Assembly (NCBI GenBank): GCA_951799425.1
Contig: OX637409.1
Coordinates: 22,350,501 to 22,414,500, forward strand
Reading direction: 5' to 3'
DNA length: 64,000 bases
Source of the DNA: Ilex aquifolium
Taxonomy: Eukaryota; Streptophyta; Magnoliopsida; Aquifoliales; Aquifoliaceae
The notes under the pieces are model-generated. The model was not told the origin of the DNA and made no database searches. It saw only the letters and a program-made list of their open reading frames with translations. Below, one piece after another: positions 1-12,539 of this stretch (position 1 is its first letter; each line of letters opens with the position of its first letter). The position numbers were made by a program, and so were the translations under genes.

Positions 1-606
1 TTTTGTCACCATCTGTTTGTCATTGCCAAAGGAGTGAAATATGTCGTTTTCGGCTGAATTTTTTTAGTAAAGTTGAATTCCATACGGCAAAAAAGTGTTA
101 GATTATAACTGCATCTTTGATCTTAAGTTTCAAAGTCGATATCAAAATTTTATTTCGTTTTCATTGAAATGACGAAATCAAAATTTTATTTCGTTTCCAT
201 TGAAACAACCAAAACGAATCGGTGTGTTCCAACAGATTATTCCGCAACTATCCTTAGGCTTGGCTGGTATTGGACTTCTAGCATATACTATATTTCCTAT
301 TTATATGGATATCAAACCTAATAGCTCATAACTTTGCATTAATATGTCACTACTTCCCCTAACTCTTGTAACTCCTTAAATATTAACCCACTTTTCCACT
401 TCTTGGAGAATTAACTCATCTTTAATACAATTCACTTACCCACCACATAGCATATTAACATGTTACTCTCTCTCTCTCATATTCAAACTAGAATCATACA
501 TTGTAATGAGCTCTCTCTCTCTCTCTCTCTCTCATATTACTTAAACACAATAAAATTCACGTTAACCACATTATAAATCTTAAAAATTTAAGTGTTGTAG
601 GTTCAC
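1..606. other. Intergenic, 3' flank of the subtilase gene
   Basis: No gene is supported here. Positions 1-235 are a diverged copy of 19139-19330 (shared blocks such as ccatctgtttgtcat and ttttcggctgaattttt). Two imperfect copies of an 'aaattttatttcgttt' block lie at about 145-215. A CT microsatellite occupies about 465-535. The stop codon of the subtilase is at 607-609, so the right part probably holds its 3' UTR. Confidence 0.6.
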
Positions 607-3600
607 TCATTCCCCCACAGAAACCACATTAAGGGCAATGGGACTCCTAACCCTGTGGATGCCATTGAACCATGTTAACGCTCCAAACACAAAGATTCCA
701 TTACTGCTCTTGTAAGGAGTGAAATCTATCCTGAAAGACATCTTCTCCCCAAACTTTGTAAACTTGAGCTCATTCGGTATAACTGTGGCATTTACATTGC
801 TTGGATATTCTAGTTGTGCACAGTAAATTGTCGGACCTTCACCATAGTATGTAACAGTTCGATGCACCGATAAACTTCCATTCATGTTGGACACCCCGAT
901 TGATGGATAGTTAAAATCATGTGACGGTTTAGGAGGATTCTTGCAATAAGTTAGCTTGCCCGTGATTTTATTTAGTTGTGTCAAGCTTGCACCAGTGCTG
1001 CAGAGGAAATCGACAATGTCACTCGAATCAAAATCGTATACTAGTCCTGGATCCATGGCTACAACTGGATTTATGTGCCCGGATCCATAGTCAAAAGGCG
1101 TGGTCGAGGCGCCATTGGGATTCCTTTTAATGAAGTTTTGAGTGTTATCTAGGACTGTCGCTGCCAGGAATAAGATGTGAATCTTAGAAACAACTAGTAA
1201 TAACAATATTGATGCTTAACCTTAAAAAACAAAAAAAAAGATCTGATTAGGTTTAAGAACTTACCTGTTGTCATTATTGCAGATTTTATTGCTGCTGGGC
1301 TCCAAGAAGGATGCGATGACTTTATAATAGCAGCCACTGCAGAAACATGTGGACAAGACATGGAAGTACCAGAAATGATGTTATAGTCAAGTTTGCGTCC
1401 AGCCGTGGCTGCAGTTGCTACCGGAGACCATGCTGCCAAAATATTCACCCCAGGTGCTGTAATATCAGGCTGCACAAAAAAAAAAAAATTGCAGTTATCA
1501 GGTCGGATTTGTGTGAGTTTGATGTTCATCAAATTCATCACAGGCACAAAATACTCTCTATCAATAATGGTACGACACTTGATTTTGAAATTGATGAAAT
1601 TCATGTTTGAGATTAAAATTGCAAATATTGTTTAGTTCTTTCAGAACGTACTTTGATGATGTCTGGTGTTATAATGTTTGGACCCATTGAAGATAACCCA
1701 GCCATCCTTGGTGCGGGTTTGGTAAATAGAACTGTCTGTGTTGGGAAGATCTTAGCCACAGGATCCCTGAAATATATAACCAAAGAATCATAATGTTGAA
1801 GAACTATCTATTCTCCTTGGTATAGAACTATAACTCATAATTTCAATGCAATTATATTTGTGTCTCCATCTTTTAAATCGAAAGCAAGAAGCATTGGAAC
1901 CTACTTTTCTGTGGCCATATATGCTTGAAGCTCTTCTGCTGCTTCTGGATAAATAACACTACCATGGATTACAAACTGAATGATAGTGTCTTTGGCCACT
2001 GGATCAATGAGTATCATCCCAACACCACCACCTTGTTTCACAAAAATGGCCTTTTCTGGGCGCTTGTCAGTAAGCAACTCAGTTGTGCAAACCACAATCT
2101 TCCCCTTAATTAAGGTAGGATCTAGCGTATTGTTCTTGCAGAAGCTGAAAAAAAAAGGAAGAACAATCACAAGACTATAAAATAAAGGACATAAAAAATG
2201 AGTCACTCTCAGGCATTTTTTTTTCTTTTTTTTTTCCCCAAGAGTTCTTTGAGGGCAAAGATGGGAGTTCTTGAATAAAATGGGTGGAGGTTGTCATGCA
2301 GTATTCATGGTTGTCAAAACATATATCGGAATGTGTATTGATTTTAAAAAATAATATCATGTATCATAATGTATCATGTCTTGTAAGATACGTTCAACTT
2401 AAATTTACACGCACACACACATATATATACACATACCTAAAAATATATAAAAATATTATGTCTGAAATAATATAAATATCATTTCAACTCACTTATCATT
2501 TCATGTGATTTGTGTGTCAAATTGAGATCAAAAGATAAACGATCATTTGTCTACACTACAGAGATCGAAATGTAGGTAGGATTTTGTCTGAAGAATAAGA
2601 TTCAGGAAAAACAAAAAGCGGGTCTTGAGAGAATGAGATGATCGATAGCTTCGTTTGTTTGAGGTAAAACCAAATAATAAAAACAACATATTGGGGAAAC
2701 AATGTTGTTCCATTGTTTAGGAAGAAAAAGTCTTTTGAAACGAGGTCGTTTTGATATTTTGTGTATTGTATTTTTATTGTATGGGAATGCATCATAAAAT
2801 GCGTATCGCGTACTCGCAAATACGTAATATCATAAAATACTAACAACTATGGTAGTATCCATTTCCATATTATTTGATATCCTTGATAGTACATTGAGTA
2901 CGAACTAACGAAGCAAGTATCAAAATTTTATTTTGTTTCAATCATTTTTACTGTAGTTTTGGTGATTCCATAATGTTTTCAGAACTTTCATCCAACGTTT
3001 CAGAATAAAATTCTAGAATTTTTTAGCTTTTTATTCTGTTTTCAAAACATTTCCATTTTAGAGCTGGTTGAAGCCAGAATTTTCTCAAAAAATAGACTAT
3101 ACCTTGCATTTTTTGGGGGAATTCCAGGGGCTGCTGCAGCACTCCCAGCTATTAAACCATAATAGTTCTCCATATTTTGAAGGTTTACTCCAAAACCCTG
3201 AAACACCATATATTTCCACACTAATTATAGACTGACTGCTTTTGTGCAAAACATCATTTTGCACCACCATTCGCACCAAAAATAAGTTGGCGGGAACTTT
3301 TTTGTGAAGCCTTTCAGCGACGATTAAAAAAAAAATAGTCTCCAAAAAATTTATCAAGTTTTCTAATTGTTGCCGAAAATCACATTTTTAAGAAAACTTT
3401 TACTGTTTATCGTCAAAACTAGGTAGTAAAATACAATTTTCTTGTAGTGTCAATGCAGATGGTGCGGGGAACATATACGAAAACATCACCTTTATGATTT
3501 TGGAATTTCCAAGGTATATGTTGGACTGGAGTTCGCGGTCCATAGTGCTTGCACCAACAGTAAGGATCCATGGAGCAACGTTACATGCAGTACGCGGAAA

Positions 3601-6600
3601 AAAGGAATTCCCAGCAGATGCAGAAACAAGAATTCCTTTCTTAAATGCATGGAAAGTACCTATTGATTTTACTTCTTGGAAGAAACTAGGTTGGGGCGGC
3701 TTTGGGCCGAAGGAAAGAGAAAGAATGTCAACACCATCATTAATAGCATCATCGAAGGCGGAAAGAACATCAGCATCATTGCACAACTCAAACCAACAAG
3801 CCTTGTAGATAGCAAGTCTAGCACCTGGTGCACCCCCTCTTGCTGAACCACCTCCTATCCCAAATAAGCTGGCGTTGGCAACCAGTGATCCGGCCACTGT
3901 TGAGGCAGTGTGAGTTCCATGCCCATCACTATCTCTTGGTGAACGAAAGAAAGTACGATTGAAAGATTCAAGAGGCCCATTTCCTAATTCAAACCCTTTG
4001 GAGTAGAATCGAGCTCCTATGATTTTCCTGAAAACATTAGTCCAACTCTTATTGTCAAAACTTGCATTTATATACTACATGACTATGAACCTTGTGCAAT
4101 GCACTGTTAGAATGAAAAGGGTGGTTAAAATATAAGTAGATAAATTTATTGTGGGTAAAATGTAAGTGAATAGAGTTGATGTCGTTAAAATGTTAGTACA
4201 CATATTTTGTGGTCAAAGTATAAATTCTAAGATAAATCATCTGCATCGCAACACTAAATGATTTAGGTTGTTATTGTGCTTTATATGTTTATGGACGCTC
4301 TGTTTATTATAGAAATAATAATTATCTAGTCCACTATCGGAGGTGTATAGAATGTTGTTACCTGTTGCAGTTAGACAATGTAAATGCATCCCCAATTACA
4401 CATTCTCCCTTGAATTTTTCAGGCACGGGTCCTAATCCGTAGTCATTGAAGCTCTGGGACTCAGGCCAAACTCCTGCAATTAATGATTAAATTTCCAACA
4501 TAGTGAGGATGATAAGGGTAAAACAAGGTTCAACAAAGGATGTAATTGTTGAACTATTACCAGTGTCAATTACGCCAACAATAATGTTCGACTTTGCATC
4601 CATTGCCAGTTGATTATATTGTTGAATAGAGTCCACTCCCAAAAATTGCCATGAGTGTGTTGTGTGGAGCTCATGCATCGTGCTTTCGAACACAGATACA
4701 ACCGAATCGCTTTCTGCAGTATATATGTCCAAAATCATAAGCATTAGGATAGACACATTTGTAGTGTGATAGACTATCTGTATTCACTTGATCATTGTCT
4801 ATGAGAACTACTATGACTGTTATAGGATCTCAATATTACAAGAGTTGTTAGGATGAAAAAAATGAACAAGCCATGTGATATTGACCAAGACTGACTAGAT
4901 TGCAGAAAGTAAACAAGCAAAGGTTAGAAGGAGACAATTCTGTATGAATTGATGGAAATGAGAAGAGAAAAGGCCCCGGCTTGGGATGTATATTACAAAT
5001 TGATTTGGTTGATGGGTGAGACTATTTTACATCACTATAAATTAAGTACATTCCAACTAAATTGACACTTACACAATTGTCAATCATTTACAAGTCTTAA
5101 CCTTATAAAAGTTACAGATCAAATATCAAATAAATAATACAATTCTGAAATATAATCTAAATTATCTTCCAACGGGTATATTCTATTGGTCTAACGGGCG
5201 GGCTAACAGGCTTCTTAACGGGCCGGGCCCCTAGCCCTAAAAAACTCGACCCAAATCCTACCCATCAGGCTAGCGGGCTACCCAAGCCCTGCCACGTGTA
5301 CCAGCCGTGGGCGGCCCATTAGGCTTTGGGCTTTTTTGTGAGGCCACAGATTTGAATAAGGTTTTTTATATTTTTTTAAGTGATTTTTTTTCAATTTTCA
5401 AAGTACAAAATTATTAATTAAATATTTTTATTAAACTAATGATAACATATTATTTTTAGTTAATAATATGATTAATTTACTTAATCTTTCTTATAGCACA
5501 ATCAAGTTAAGGCAATATTTCAATTTTAATCTTTGAAAACTTTTTTTGTACAAGTAATTCTTAAAGATAGTGAAAGTAATATATTTATTGTAAACAAAAC
5601 ATTGACATAAAAAAAAATCTAACTTTAATTTCTAATTTAGTACTTCAATTAAAAAACTTATTATTTGAGTGCTTGAAACAGATAAAGAAACTAATTGAGT
5701 TGGTGATTGTGTTCTAACTTTTATGGTTTACGACAAAAAAAAAATATTGAGACCTAAAAATAGGACATAATACTTTGATCTAATGATGTAGCATGCATTA
5801 TTATCCCATTACAAAAGTCTAACAATGATAATTATAAAAATTTTATTAGGTTATTTTAATTGTCACGTGATTTGATCAAATTATTAGATCAGATTTTCAG
5901 GTTTCAGTATTATTGATCTTTGAAAAAATGGAGTACAATAATAATGGCTCAATTTCGTTAGATCAAATGTGTCCATTATTAATTGCTCAATTGAGCTTGG
6001 TCTTTTTCTGATTCGTCATCCTTTCCTTCTAGGATTGTTGGCATACTCGTCTTGGACGCTTGACAAACTCCTCACGTTCGTCGACGAGTTTTATTTTCAT
6101 TTTCAGTTATTTTGCCACTTTCTGTTTATTTATTTTTCATGTTTTTGGTGGTGAGTCACCACTTTGCTTTTGCTTTTCATCTCACTTGATACTTCTGGAG
6201 GCTTGATTCTTTGTCCTCCTCCCTTGTACTTTTTTCCTTTTAGATATATACAGGTAGGGGTCCTGCCAAACCCCCCATCCACACTGGGTGGTTTTAAAAA
6301 AAAAAAAAAAAAAAAATTGAGCTTGGTCTTTGTTTTTTTTTTTTCCCGAAACAATAAACTTTTAGAAGATTATTTTTATTCAACTTAGACCTTATTGACT
6401 ATAAAATAATGACATGAATTATATTACATAACAAATTTTGGCCTTATTTTTACTTTATAATAAAAAATTGGGGCCGTATTTAACCACGGGGCTAAAGTCA
6501 TCGGTTTGATGGCCTTAGCCTCCAGCCGGCCATGAGAAAAGCACTAAACCTTGCCCCTGTCTGCAGTCCTAGTGTTTTTTTCGTATGTTCTCTAATATTA

Positions 6601-7664
6601 ACTCTATGGATTAATTACAAAATGTCCTCTCCAAGTTTGGGTCATGTTGTAATCGACTCCGTCAAGTTTCAAATTCGATATTGAAGGGACATTTTATAAT
6701 TAACCCTTCTTAATATTTTGGCCCTTGGTTTTGTCAAAAAGGTCACTGTTCATTGCTATGTATGTAAGGAATAACTAAAGGCTGGCATAAGATAGTTGAC
6801 ATATCCATGAATCTATTTCTTCTCTCTCTCTCTCTCTCTAAAACTGCATTTGTTGATCAGGAACTATTATGAGAGGAAAGGAGCATATACTCAGGCAGAC
6901 CTGCAAGTTTTTGAGCTTGATCTGGTGTAAGCATAGCCGAGAAGCCCATGAAACTTCTCGTGTAATGGTGAATTACCACTTCTTTTGCTCCATCAATACT
7001 GAAATTCCATTGAAATGAAACAGTTAATATCTACTTTTTTTTTTTTTCCTTTTCAGAATCTTATCATAGCTTATACTTTCTACGATATGCATGAGTGATA
7101 TATTTCGGGTTTTGCATTCTCCGACTTATATAAAAAATTGGAACGGAAATTGAAATGAATAGTGGTGATTGTTAGCTCAAATCTGTTGTGAGATTAGTGT
7201 CATGCCTTCCAACAACTGAAGCAAGAATGTCATGGTTTGCTGTGATCACCGACTCCGAATCGGAGTGTGAAAGATGCCCCATGTAGACAATGTAATGCTG
7301 CACATCAATGAAAAATACACCAAATTAGCCATCAATAATACACTTATTTGCTTGTTTATAAAGCTTGACCCTTTTCCCTATCTCCATGGGAACGATTGTT
7401 TCATTATACAGGAATCTTAATAAAGTCAGCACTCTATGCGAACTAAATAATCTTCTCTGTCTTTCTTCCGCCCTCTCTTCTATCATATGCACACGCACAA
7501 ACACACACAACTAGACGCACACAGGCACGAGTGCACTCACACGCACACATTACCTTTGTGTTAGCAGCGGATCCACAAACCGATGCAAATCTAAAGAAAA
7601 AAAGAAGAGTGAAAAGTTTAACAATTTTTATAGGGTTCGGATAAATCCTGCTAACGACTGTCAT
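607..7664 (-). CDS. Subtilisin-like serine protease (subtilase), secreted, 11 exons
   Basis: Secreted S8 endoprotease that processes extracellular proteins or peptides. Exons on the minus strand: 7554-7664, 7206-7297, 6901-6998, 4561-4713, 4362-4473, 3490-4027, 3103-3197, 1905-2144, 1652-1766, 1265-1469, 607-1160. All phases agree and give 770 aa, normal for plant subtilases. A hydrophobic signal segment ([17 protein letters not shown]) is followed by an inhibitor I9 propeptide (YIVYMG..., residues ~39-125). Catalytic D150 lies in VIDTG, H225 in DGHGTHTA, oxyanion N329 in ASAGNS and S554 in [13 protein letters not shown]-like insert lies before the Ser, and a fibronectin-III-like tail follows. 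The many short exons and the propeptide resemble the plant SBT3/SBT5 groups; exact subfamily was not resolved. A start 26 codons upstream (7742) is possible, but M at 7664 sits closer to the signal segment. Intron 2 needs a GC donor. Intron 3 (4714-6900) holds retroposed DNA. Confidence 0.9.
5160..5345. repeat. GC-rich transposon fragment in subtilase intron 3
   Basis: An island of repeated gggc / cgggc words (such as acgggccgggcccc and ggcggcccattaggc) stands out against AT-rich intron sequence. Such motifs are common in the ends of plant DNA transposons. No terminal repeat pair or TSD was found, so the family stays open. Confidence 0.35.
6006..6315 (+). mobile_element. Retroposed insert with A-tail and 16-bp TSD (LINE 3'-end or retrocopy)
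   Basis: The 16-mer attgagcttggtcttt occurs at 5990-6005 and again, perfectly, at 6316-6331. The insert between them ends in about 21 A (from 6296). Perfect duplications of this size plus a terminal A-run are the signature of target-primed reverse transcription. The ~290-bp body, ending ...cactgggtggtttt before the tail, has no long frame and no pol III boxes I can see. A 5'-truncated LINE end or a small retrocopy is likelier than a SINE. It lies in subtilase intron 3, antisense to the gene. Confidence 0.8.
7204..7205 (-). promoter_or_regulatory. Non-canonical GC splice donor of subtilase intron 2
   Basis: Exon 2 reads ...GTTGTTGGAAG then gcatga. Joining GGAAG to exon 3 (TATTGATGG, after ttttcag-type acceptor at 6999-7000) gives V-V-G-S-I-D-G in phase, matching the expected propeptide. 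No GT at this point keeps the frame, so a GC-AG intron is inferred. Confidence 0.7.
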
Positions 7665-7742
7665 AGTGTCGGGTAATTCGTGCTTAGCAAATGATAGAAA
7701 AAGAAAATATTTGTAGTTTTCAAGTGCAAATGGTTGTGACAT

Positions 7743-9582
7743 TCTGACGTTGGAGACAATTCCCTTTTATAGTTGAAGAAATTCCAACTTAGGTATCAAT
7801 TAAGGCCGGACTGCTAAGAAAAGTGCAGGCTCAAAATGCTTGCTTTGTTGGCATTACTTTGGCTAAAGACCAAAACACCAAAGTTCCATGAGGTAAGCAG
7901 GGGCGGATCTACAGTAGGGGCAGTGGGGGCAGCTGTCCCCACTACAATTTTAAAAACCTTTGGGATGTATTTATAATTTTCAAACTTTTAGGATATTGCC
8001 CCCATTGAAATTTTTTAGAAGATTTAGAAATATTTATGCATATTAAATGTGGGTTGGTCTCTGCCGTTTTGTATTTTGGTAGACATGCAGGTTGAGTAGG
8101 GCTCATGTGCCGGCCACTAGTGAATTTGATAACTCTGTTCAACTATTGAATCCAACATATCAATTGAAACAAAGCAATCCTAGCCGTATATGACTTTCCT
8201 CTTGAATCCAACATATCAAATGAAACCAAAATTTGATTAACTCCAACCAAAATTGCATGGATGGCTATATTAAGGGATACACCAAAAAGGGTTGATTTGG
8301 GTCAAACTCTATCACTTTTTGTCGATGGCTTTTATTTTTCTTATTTGGATAAATCTCTCTAACTATTCGTAGTGCTCACAAATGGCCGATATGTCACAAA
8401 ATTAACGTAGAATTAGGGGAGTATTTAGCTTTAGTAGATTTGGACGATAAATGAGTCTGTTAGATCGCTCAAACAAATAATTGAGTAAATAGTAAAGAAA
8501 ATGAAAGTTTTTGAGATTTTATCAGAGCTTTTGTAAAAGATAATACATAAACGATTTCTTTGATTTCGTCAACTTTTACATTTTTTTGGCGCTATAATTA
8601 GCGTTTGTATTATTACTACATTTTTTTTTATTTTGGCTAACAATAGGCATTAGAGCTTTGATAATTTGTATTTGAATTGAAATATAATGACTCCATCCAA
8701 TTGTGTATCAATTTCTTTGGAATATTATGCACAATGATTAATCTCTTAGACAAATTGATAATGAGGAGTACATAAAAAAATTTAATTCGGAGAGATGGGT
8801 ATATTCGGATGGTCTTGATTGACATTTTATTTTCTAATTTTTTTAAATTATTCTTTTATGCAGTTATTTTTTGTGAAAAAATGAAACATTATTATTACAT
8901 TTTAAGTTGCCTCCACTAGAAAGAATATTCAAATAAAGAAGACTATGTTGACATTAACAGTTTCAACTGTTATGGTAGGAACTTGGAAGTTTTAAGCCGG
9001 CTTGAATTGCTTTTTGAATACGATTCCTGATATTTTTTATTTTTTATTTTGTTACAGAGTGTCTAAACTTGCATCGACTACTCTCTCAAATTCGGCGGCT
9101 GGCTACTGTACTTTAACCTAGTTTATAGCATATCTTCAAAAGAATAAAGATAGCTAACCCTTAGAGGTGCATGGTCCAATAATAGTTGAGCTTGTCATCT
9201 GTAGTTCCAGTCTAATTTCAAGATTAGTAAAAAGGAGTCTAATCAAAAGGCATAATTGTACTTGGATGGTGACATGCTATAGGATATATAGATGAATCCA
9301 ACCATGAGACCGAAACGTAATTTTTAGATACTATACTCTACTTTTCATCCAATAAAAATATGATACATACCTTTTTTTTTTTTTTTTTTCTTATTACTTT
9401 TTTTTTTTTTCAACCAATAATTACAAAATGATTTAAACTAAAATCTATGGTTACAAATCAATTTCAGTGTGGTACTGGAACGGTCGCATAATATGCGTAA
9501 ATAATAATCTTGCTCATGCCATGCCATGTTGAGGAACTTTTTCAATACGGTCGGGATCGCTAGTTCTCATTCAATTTTGTTA
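7743..9582. other. Intergenic, 5' flank of the subtilase
   Basis: No coding gene supported. The subtilase promoter must lie in the left part (upstream is to the right). Positions ~7897-7965 carry a 'ggggcggatctacag...ggggcagtgggggcagctgtcccc' type block seen at the ends of many plant repeats, but no element boundary could be set. Poly-T runs lie at ~9371-9409. The target site caaat (9583-9587) of the LTR element closes the interval. Confidence 0.55.
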
Positions 9583-9587
9583 CAAAT

Positions 9588-10280
9588 TGATGAGGATAGG
9601 TTTTTGGGCCTGGGCTGCCATTACGACCGAGCCCAAAGACCTCCAGACTGAACAAGAACTCCGAAGCCCAAAAGGAAATGGTCCCAATCGGCCCAAGTTC
9701 GATTCTCAGCCCACGGCCCAAGTTGGAGCCTGTTGCACCACGCGCTCCAAGGACAAGGAAAATCGGCTCTGATTTCTCAGAATTACTCCCTGCAAAAACA
9801 GAGAGATGGTGCCGAACGAACCCAGGCAATCGTGGGCACAGAATCGCCGGCGGTCAGAGTGGCTCGAAAGGACGAACGGTCCCCACAAGATCAAGAGACG
9901 GAAGAACAGGAGCAAAAAACCCTAGACAGAGACATCATATAAATAGAACAGTAAGAGGAGGGAAGGGGGATCGAACCTCTCGAACCTTCTTCTTCCTAGC
10001 TGGTTTTTCGCCAAGAACCCTAGGGCAATCTCAACAAAGAAACGTTGTTTATGGCCTTGCGCCTGTAATTACCTTGTAATCAGTCGAAATCAATATACAC
10101 AAACACGGAGCAAGAGCCTCCATTACAGTGGACGTAGCCCTAGTCATTCGACGAGGGTGAACCACTTATATTTGCTTGTTTATCATTGCCTAACCTCACC
10201 GTCCCTAAAACCCATTTCATAAAACCCAAGAAGGGCCAAATCTACCCGGGCCTGGGAGATTGATTTCCGAGGACTCATCA
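9588..10280 (+). repeat. 5' LTR
   Basis: 693 bp, TG...CA, with terminal inverted heptamer TGATGAG/CTCATCA. It carries a TATA-like TATAAATA at 9938-9945 and nearly matches 18022-18719. Confidence 0.95.
9938..9945 (+). promoter_or_regulatory. TATA box of the 5' LTR
   Basis: TATAAATA on the plus strand inside the LTR, conserved at the same place in the right LTR. It would drive the genomic RNA of the element, opposite in sense to the three internal genes. Confidence 0.6.
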
Positions 10281-10281
10281 G

Positions 10282-10296
10282 TTGGCTCAAGAGCTC
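10282..10296 (+). other. Candidate primer-binding site
   Basis: TGGCTCAAGAGCTCG starts about 2 nt after the LTR, where a tRNA primer site is expected, and begins with the TGG that pairs with a CCA end. I could not assign the tRNA, and this string merges into the tandem array, so the call is weak. Confidence 0.3.
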
Positions 10297-10790
10297 GTAA
10301 GCTCAGGTTCTACAGACTTTTCAGTCTAAGAGCTCGTAAGCTCAAGAGCTCGTAAGCTCAGAATCTACAGACTTTTCAGTCTAAGAGCTCGTAAGCTCAA
10401 GAGCTCGTAAGCTCAGGTTCTACAGACTTTTCAGTCTAAGAGCTCGTAAGCTCAGGATATACAGACTTTTCAGTCTAAGAGCTCGTAAGCTCGAGAGCTC
10501 GTAAGCTCAGGTTCTACAGACTTCAGTCTAAGAGCTCGTAAGCTCAAGAGCTCGTAAGCTCAGGATCTACAGACTTTTCAGTCTAAGAGCTCGTAAGCTC
10601 AAGAGCTCGTAAGCTCAGGTTCTACAGACTTTTCAGTCTAAGAGCTCGTAAGCTCGAGAGCTCGTAAGCTCAGGTTCTACAGACTTCAGTCTAAGAGCTC
10701 GTAAGCTCAGGATCTACAGACTTTTCAGTCTAAGAGCTCGTAAGCTCAGGATTTACACACTTTTCGGCCTAGGAGCTCGGAAGCCCAAAA
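10288..10790 (+). repeat. Hairpin-rich tandem array in the LTR-element leader
   Basis: Roughly ten imperfect units alternate one or two copies of agagctcgtaagctc with a block like tctacagacttttcagtcta. The second block is self-complementary (agact...agtct), and gagctcg/cgagctc words pair too, so each unit can fold into a hairpin. The last unit has decayed (acacacttttcggcctagg). The array sits between the 5' LTR and the antisense genes, the position of a retroelement leader or packaging region. Confidence 0.9.
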
Positions 10791-11015
10791 ACCAGCCAAA
10801 AACTTTGCTGCTTGAAAGACAACAAACTCGGAAGCCCGACGACTCAAAACAAACAGGCTTCCCAGTTCAACAGACAACCACATTCCCAACAAAAAGAAAA
10901 TAAATGGAAGACAAAAGACAGGGATTTCATTGCATTATGGATAGAAGTCAACAGTTCAAAAGGAGCAACCACCAACAGGTACATAGAAGTTATAAAAAAA
11001 AAAGAAACAGGGCCT

Positions 11016-12073
11016 CTAGTTCTGCCCTCCCTCCCCCTCCGGGACCTCCTCCACTTTCCCCTCCGTCAGAACCTCCTTCTCTACTTCCTCCACCCCAGCA
11101 ACCTCCGCCTTGAGCCTGGCATTCTCCTCCTTCAGAGCATCTCTCTCTCTCTCTCCACCTCTGCCAACTTCCGCTTCAGCACCTCCACCTCGGGGTCTTC
11201 CAAGACAACTCCCTCTTGCTCATTAGCGAAGGAGGGCGTGCGCTGGATCCTGGTTGAACTTCCCCCTATCCCATAGCGAACAAGGTTCTGAGGGGTAACG
11301 AGAGCAGAGTATGGACGAGGGGAAGCCCTCTCGACCATCCGGACACGGAAAGCCTCGTTCGGAGTCAGAGCGGGAATACCTGCACAATACAACATCAGCA
11401 CAAACAAGTTCAGTCAATTAGCTGTCAACAAAAGGTCAGGTAGCCTTGGAATGATGAAGTGTTTACCTCTCTCCCGAAAGCTCGTCCAGGAGCGAGGAAC
11501 CCAAACATGCTGGTCCTCCCCCACAGCGGACTCCCAGGAGTCCCCAGATACAAAAAAGAAGCGCTGAGTCCATCCCTCGGGGGAAGAGGGAATATCGGCA
11601 ACCAGTGGAGGGTGGAAATACCACTTAAAAGAGAGAGAACTGAAGAACGGTGGAAAGTCGAAAGAGAGGTCAATGAAGTAGAAAAATTCCGAAACAGAAG
11701 GAAAGGTCTCGAAACCTTACATACGCCAGAAAATGAAGAAGCCAACCATAGTAGCCCACCCCTCGGGGGAAAGACGAAAGGGACATAGACCATGGTATGA
11801 GAGAATCCGAGCGAAACCGGGATGAAGAGGGAGTCGAAAGCCATACTCAAATGCGCCCTCGAAAAAGGAGACCTCGCCTGGAATGGACATACTGCAAGGT
11901 TCGTCAGGAGTGGGAGCCCTCACCCTCAGATCTGTTGGAAGGTCGTATCGACTCTTCATTGCGACAGCATCCGCCACCGTCATCCGGAAGGGAAGGAGAA
12001 AGATAGAACACCAATCGTCATTCAGCGATTCACGGGCTCGATGCTTGAATACTAGAGAAGAATCCATAGCCAT
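11016..12073 (-). pseudogene. Antisense gene copy C of the LTR element (broken)
   Basis: Third and most decayed member of the antisense triplet. From M at 12073 (or 12067) it encodes a domain with the family landmarks SIPGEVSFFEGAFEYGFRLP and the later FFFVSGDSWE. An in-frame TAA at 11717-11719 interrupts it between GFFIFWRM and the expected continuation. A donor at 11465-11466 and acceptor before 11379 join a second exon (GIPALTPNEAFRVRM...) in phase. That exon then loses frame inside a CT/GA microsatellite at ~11135-11155, and the expected charged coiled-coil-like tail continues in another frame to a stop at about 11016. Intron positions match copies A and B less completely. Probably non-functional, although the substitutions look few. 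Confidence 0.7.
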
Positions 12074-12539
12074 GAGTTCGAGTAGGAGACGAAGAGATAA
12101 AGAAAAAAGGCTTGCTGAAAAGCAATGAGGCAAACGGGTATAAATAGTACCCAAGGGTGACTGTTGGAATCTCGCAATCAAGATAGCATTGAATGCTGGC
12201 TCAACTTACGATGAGGTTGGTAAACCACCCAGGAACTTCCTTAAATCTACATCGTATATTGCAAAAAAAAAAAAATATATATATATATATGTATGGATGG
12301 TACACGCAGCAAACCCAAAGTAAGGAAGCCCAGATCTCGAGCAGTGACACTACTCCTAACAGGCCAAGGCCTCTTCGGAGTAGGGGGGCAGGGGAGTACA
12401 GCACAACACAATAAACAGCAACAAGTACAGCACCTCGAAAACAAAAACGGAAAAGTCCCATTAAGAAAATGTGTGTCTACAAAAAATGGTGATAATGAAA
12501 ACAGCAGAGGAAAGGAATCAACTATAAAAATCTAGACAC

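Noticed and set aside
7897-7965. ggggcggatctacag... block as the end of a transposon
   Set aside because: The motif is reminiscent of plant repeat ends, but no partner end or TSD was found in the interval.
9678-10079. Open frame in the left LTR with a near-identical partner at 18112-18438
   Set aside because: They are the same LTR sequence twice. Frames overlap on both strands and resemble no protein.
10288-10790. CRISPR-like spaced repeats
   Set aside because: Plant nuclear DNA, unit spacing is irregular, the 'spacers' are themselves repeated, and it lies in an LTR element leader.
12193-12535. Plus- and minus-strand open frames of 65-86 codons between antisense copies B and C
   Set aside because: They contain translated microsatellite (TA/GT) and match neither the family domain nor each other; probably spacer or promoter.
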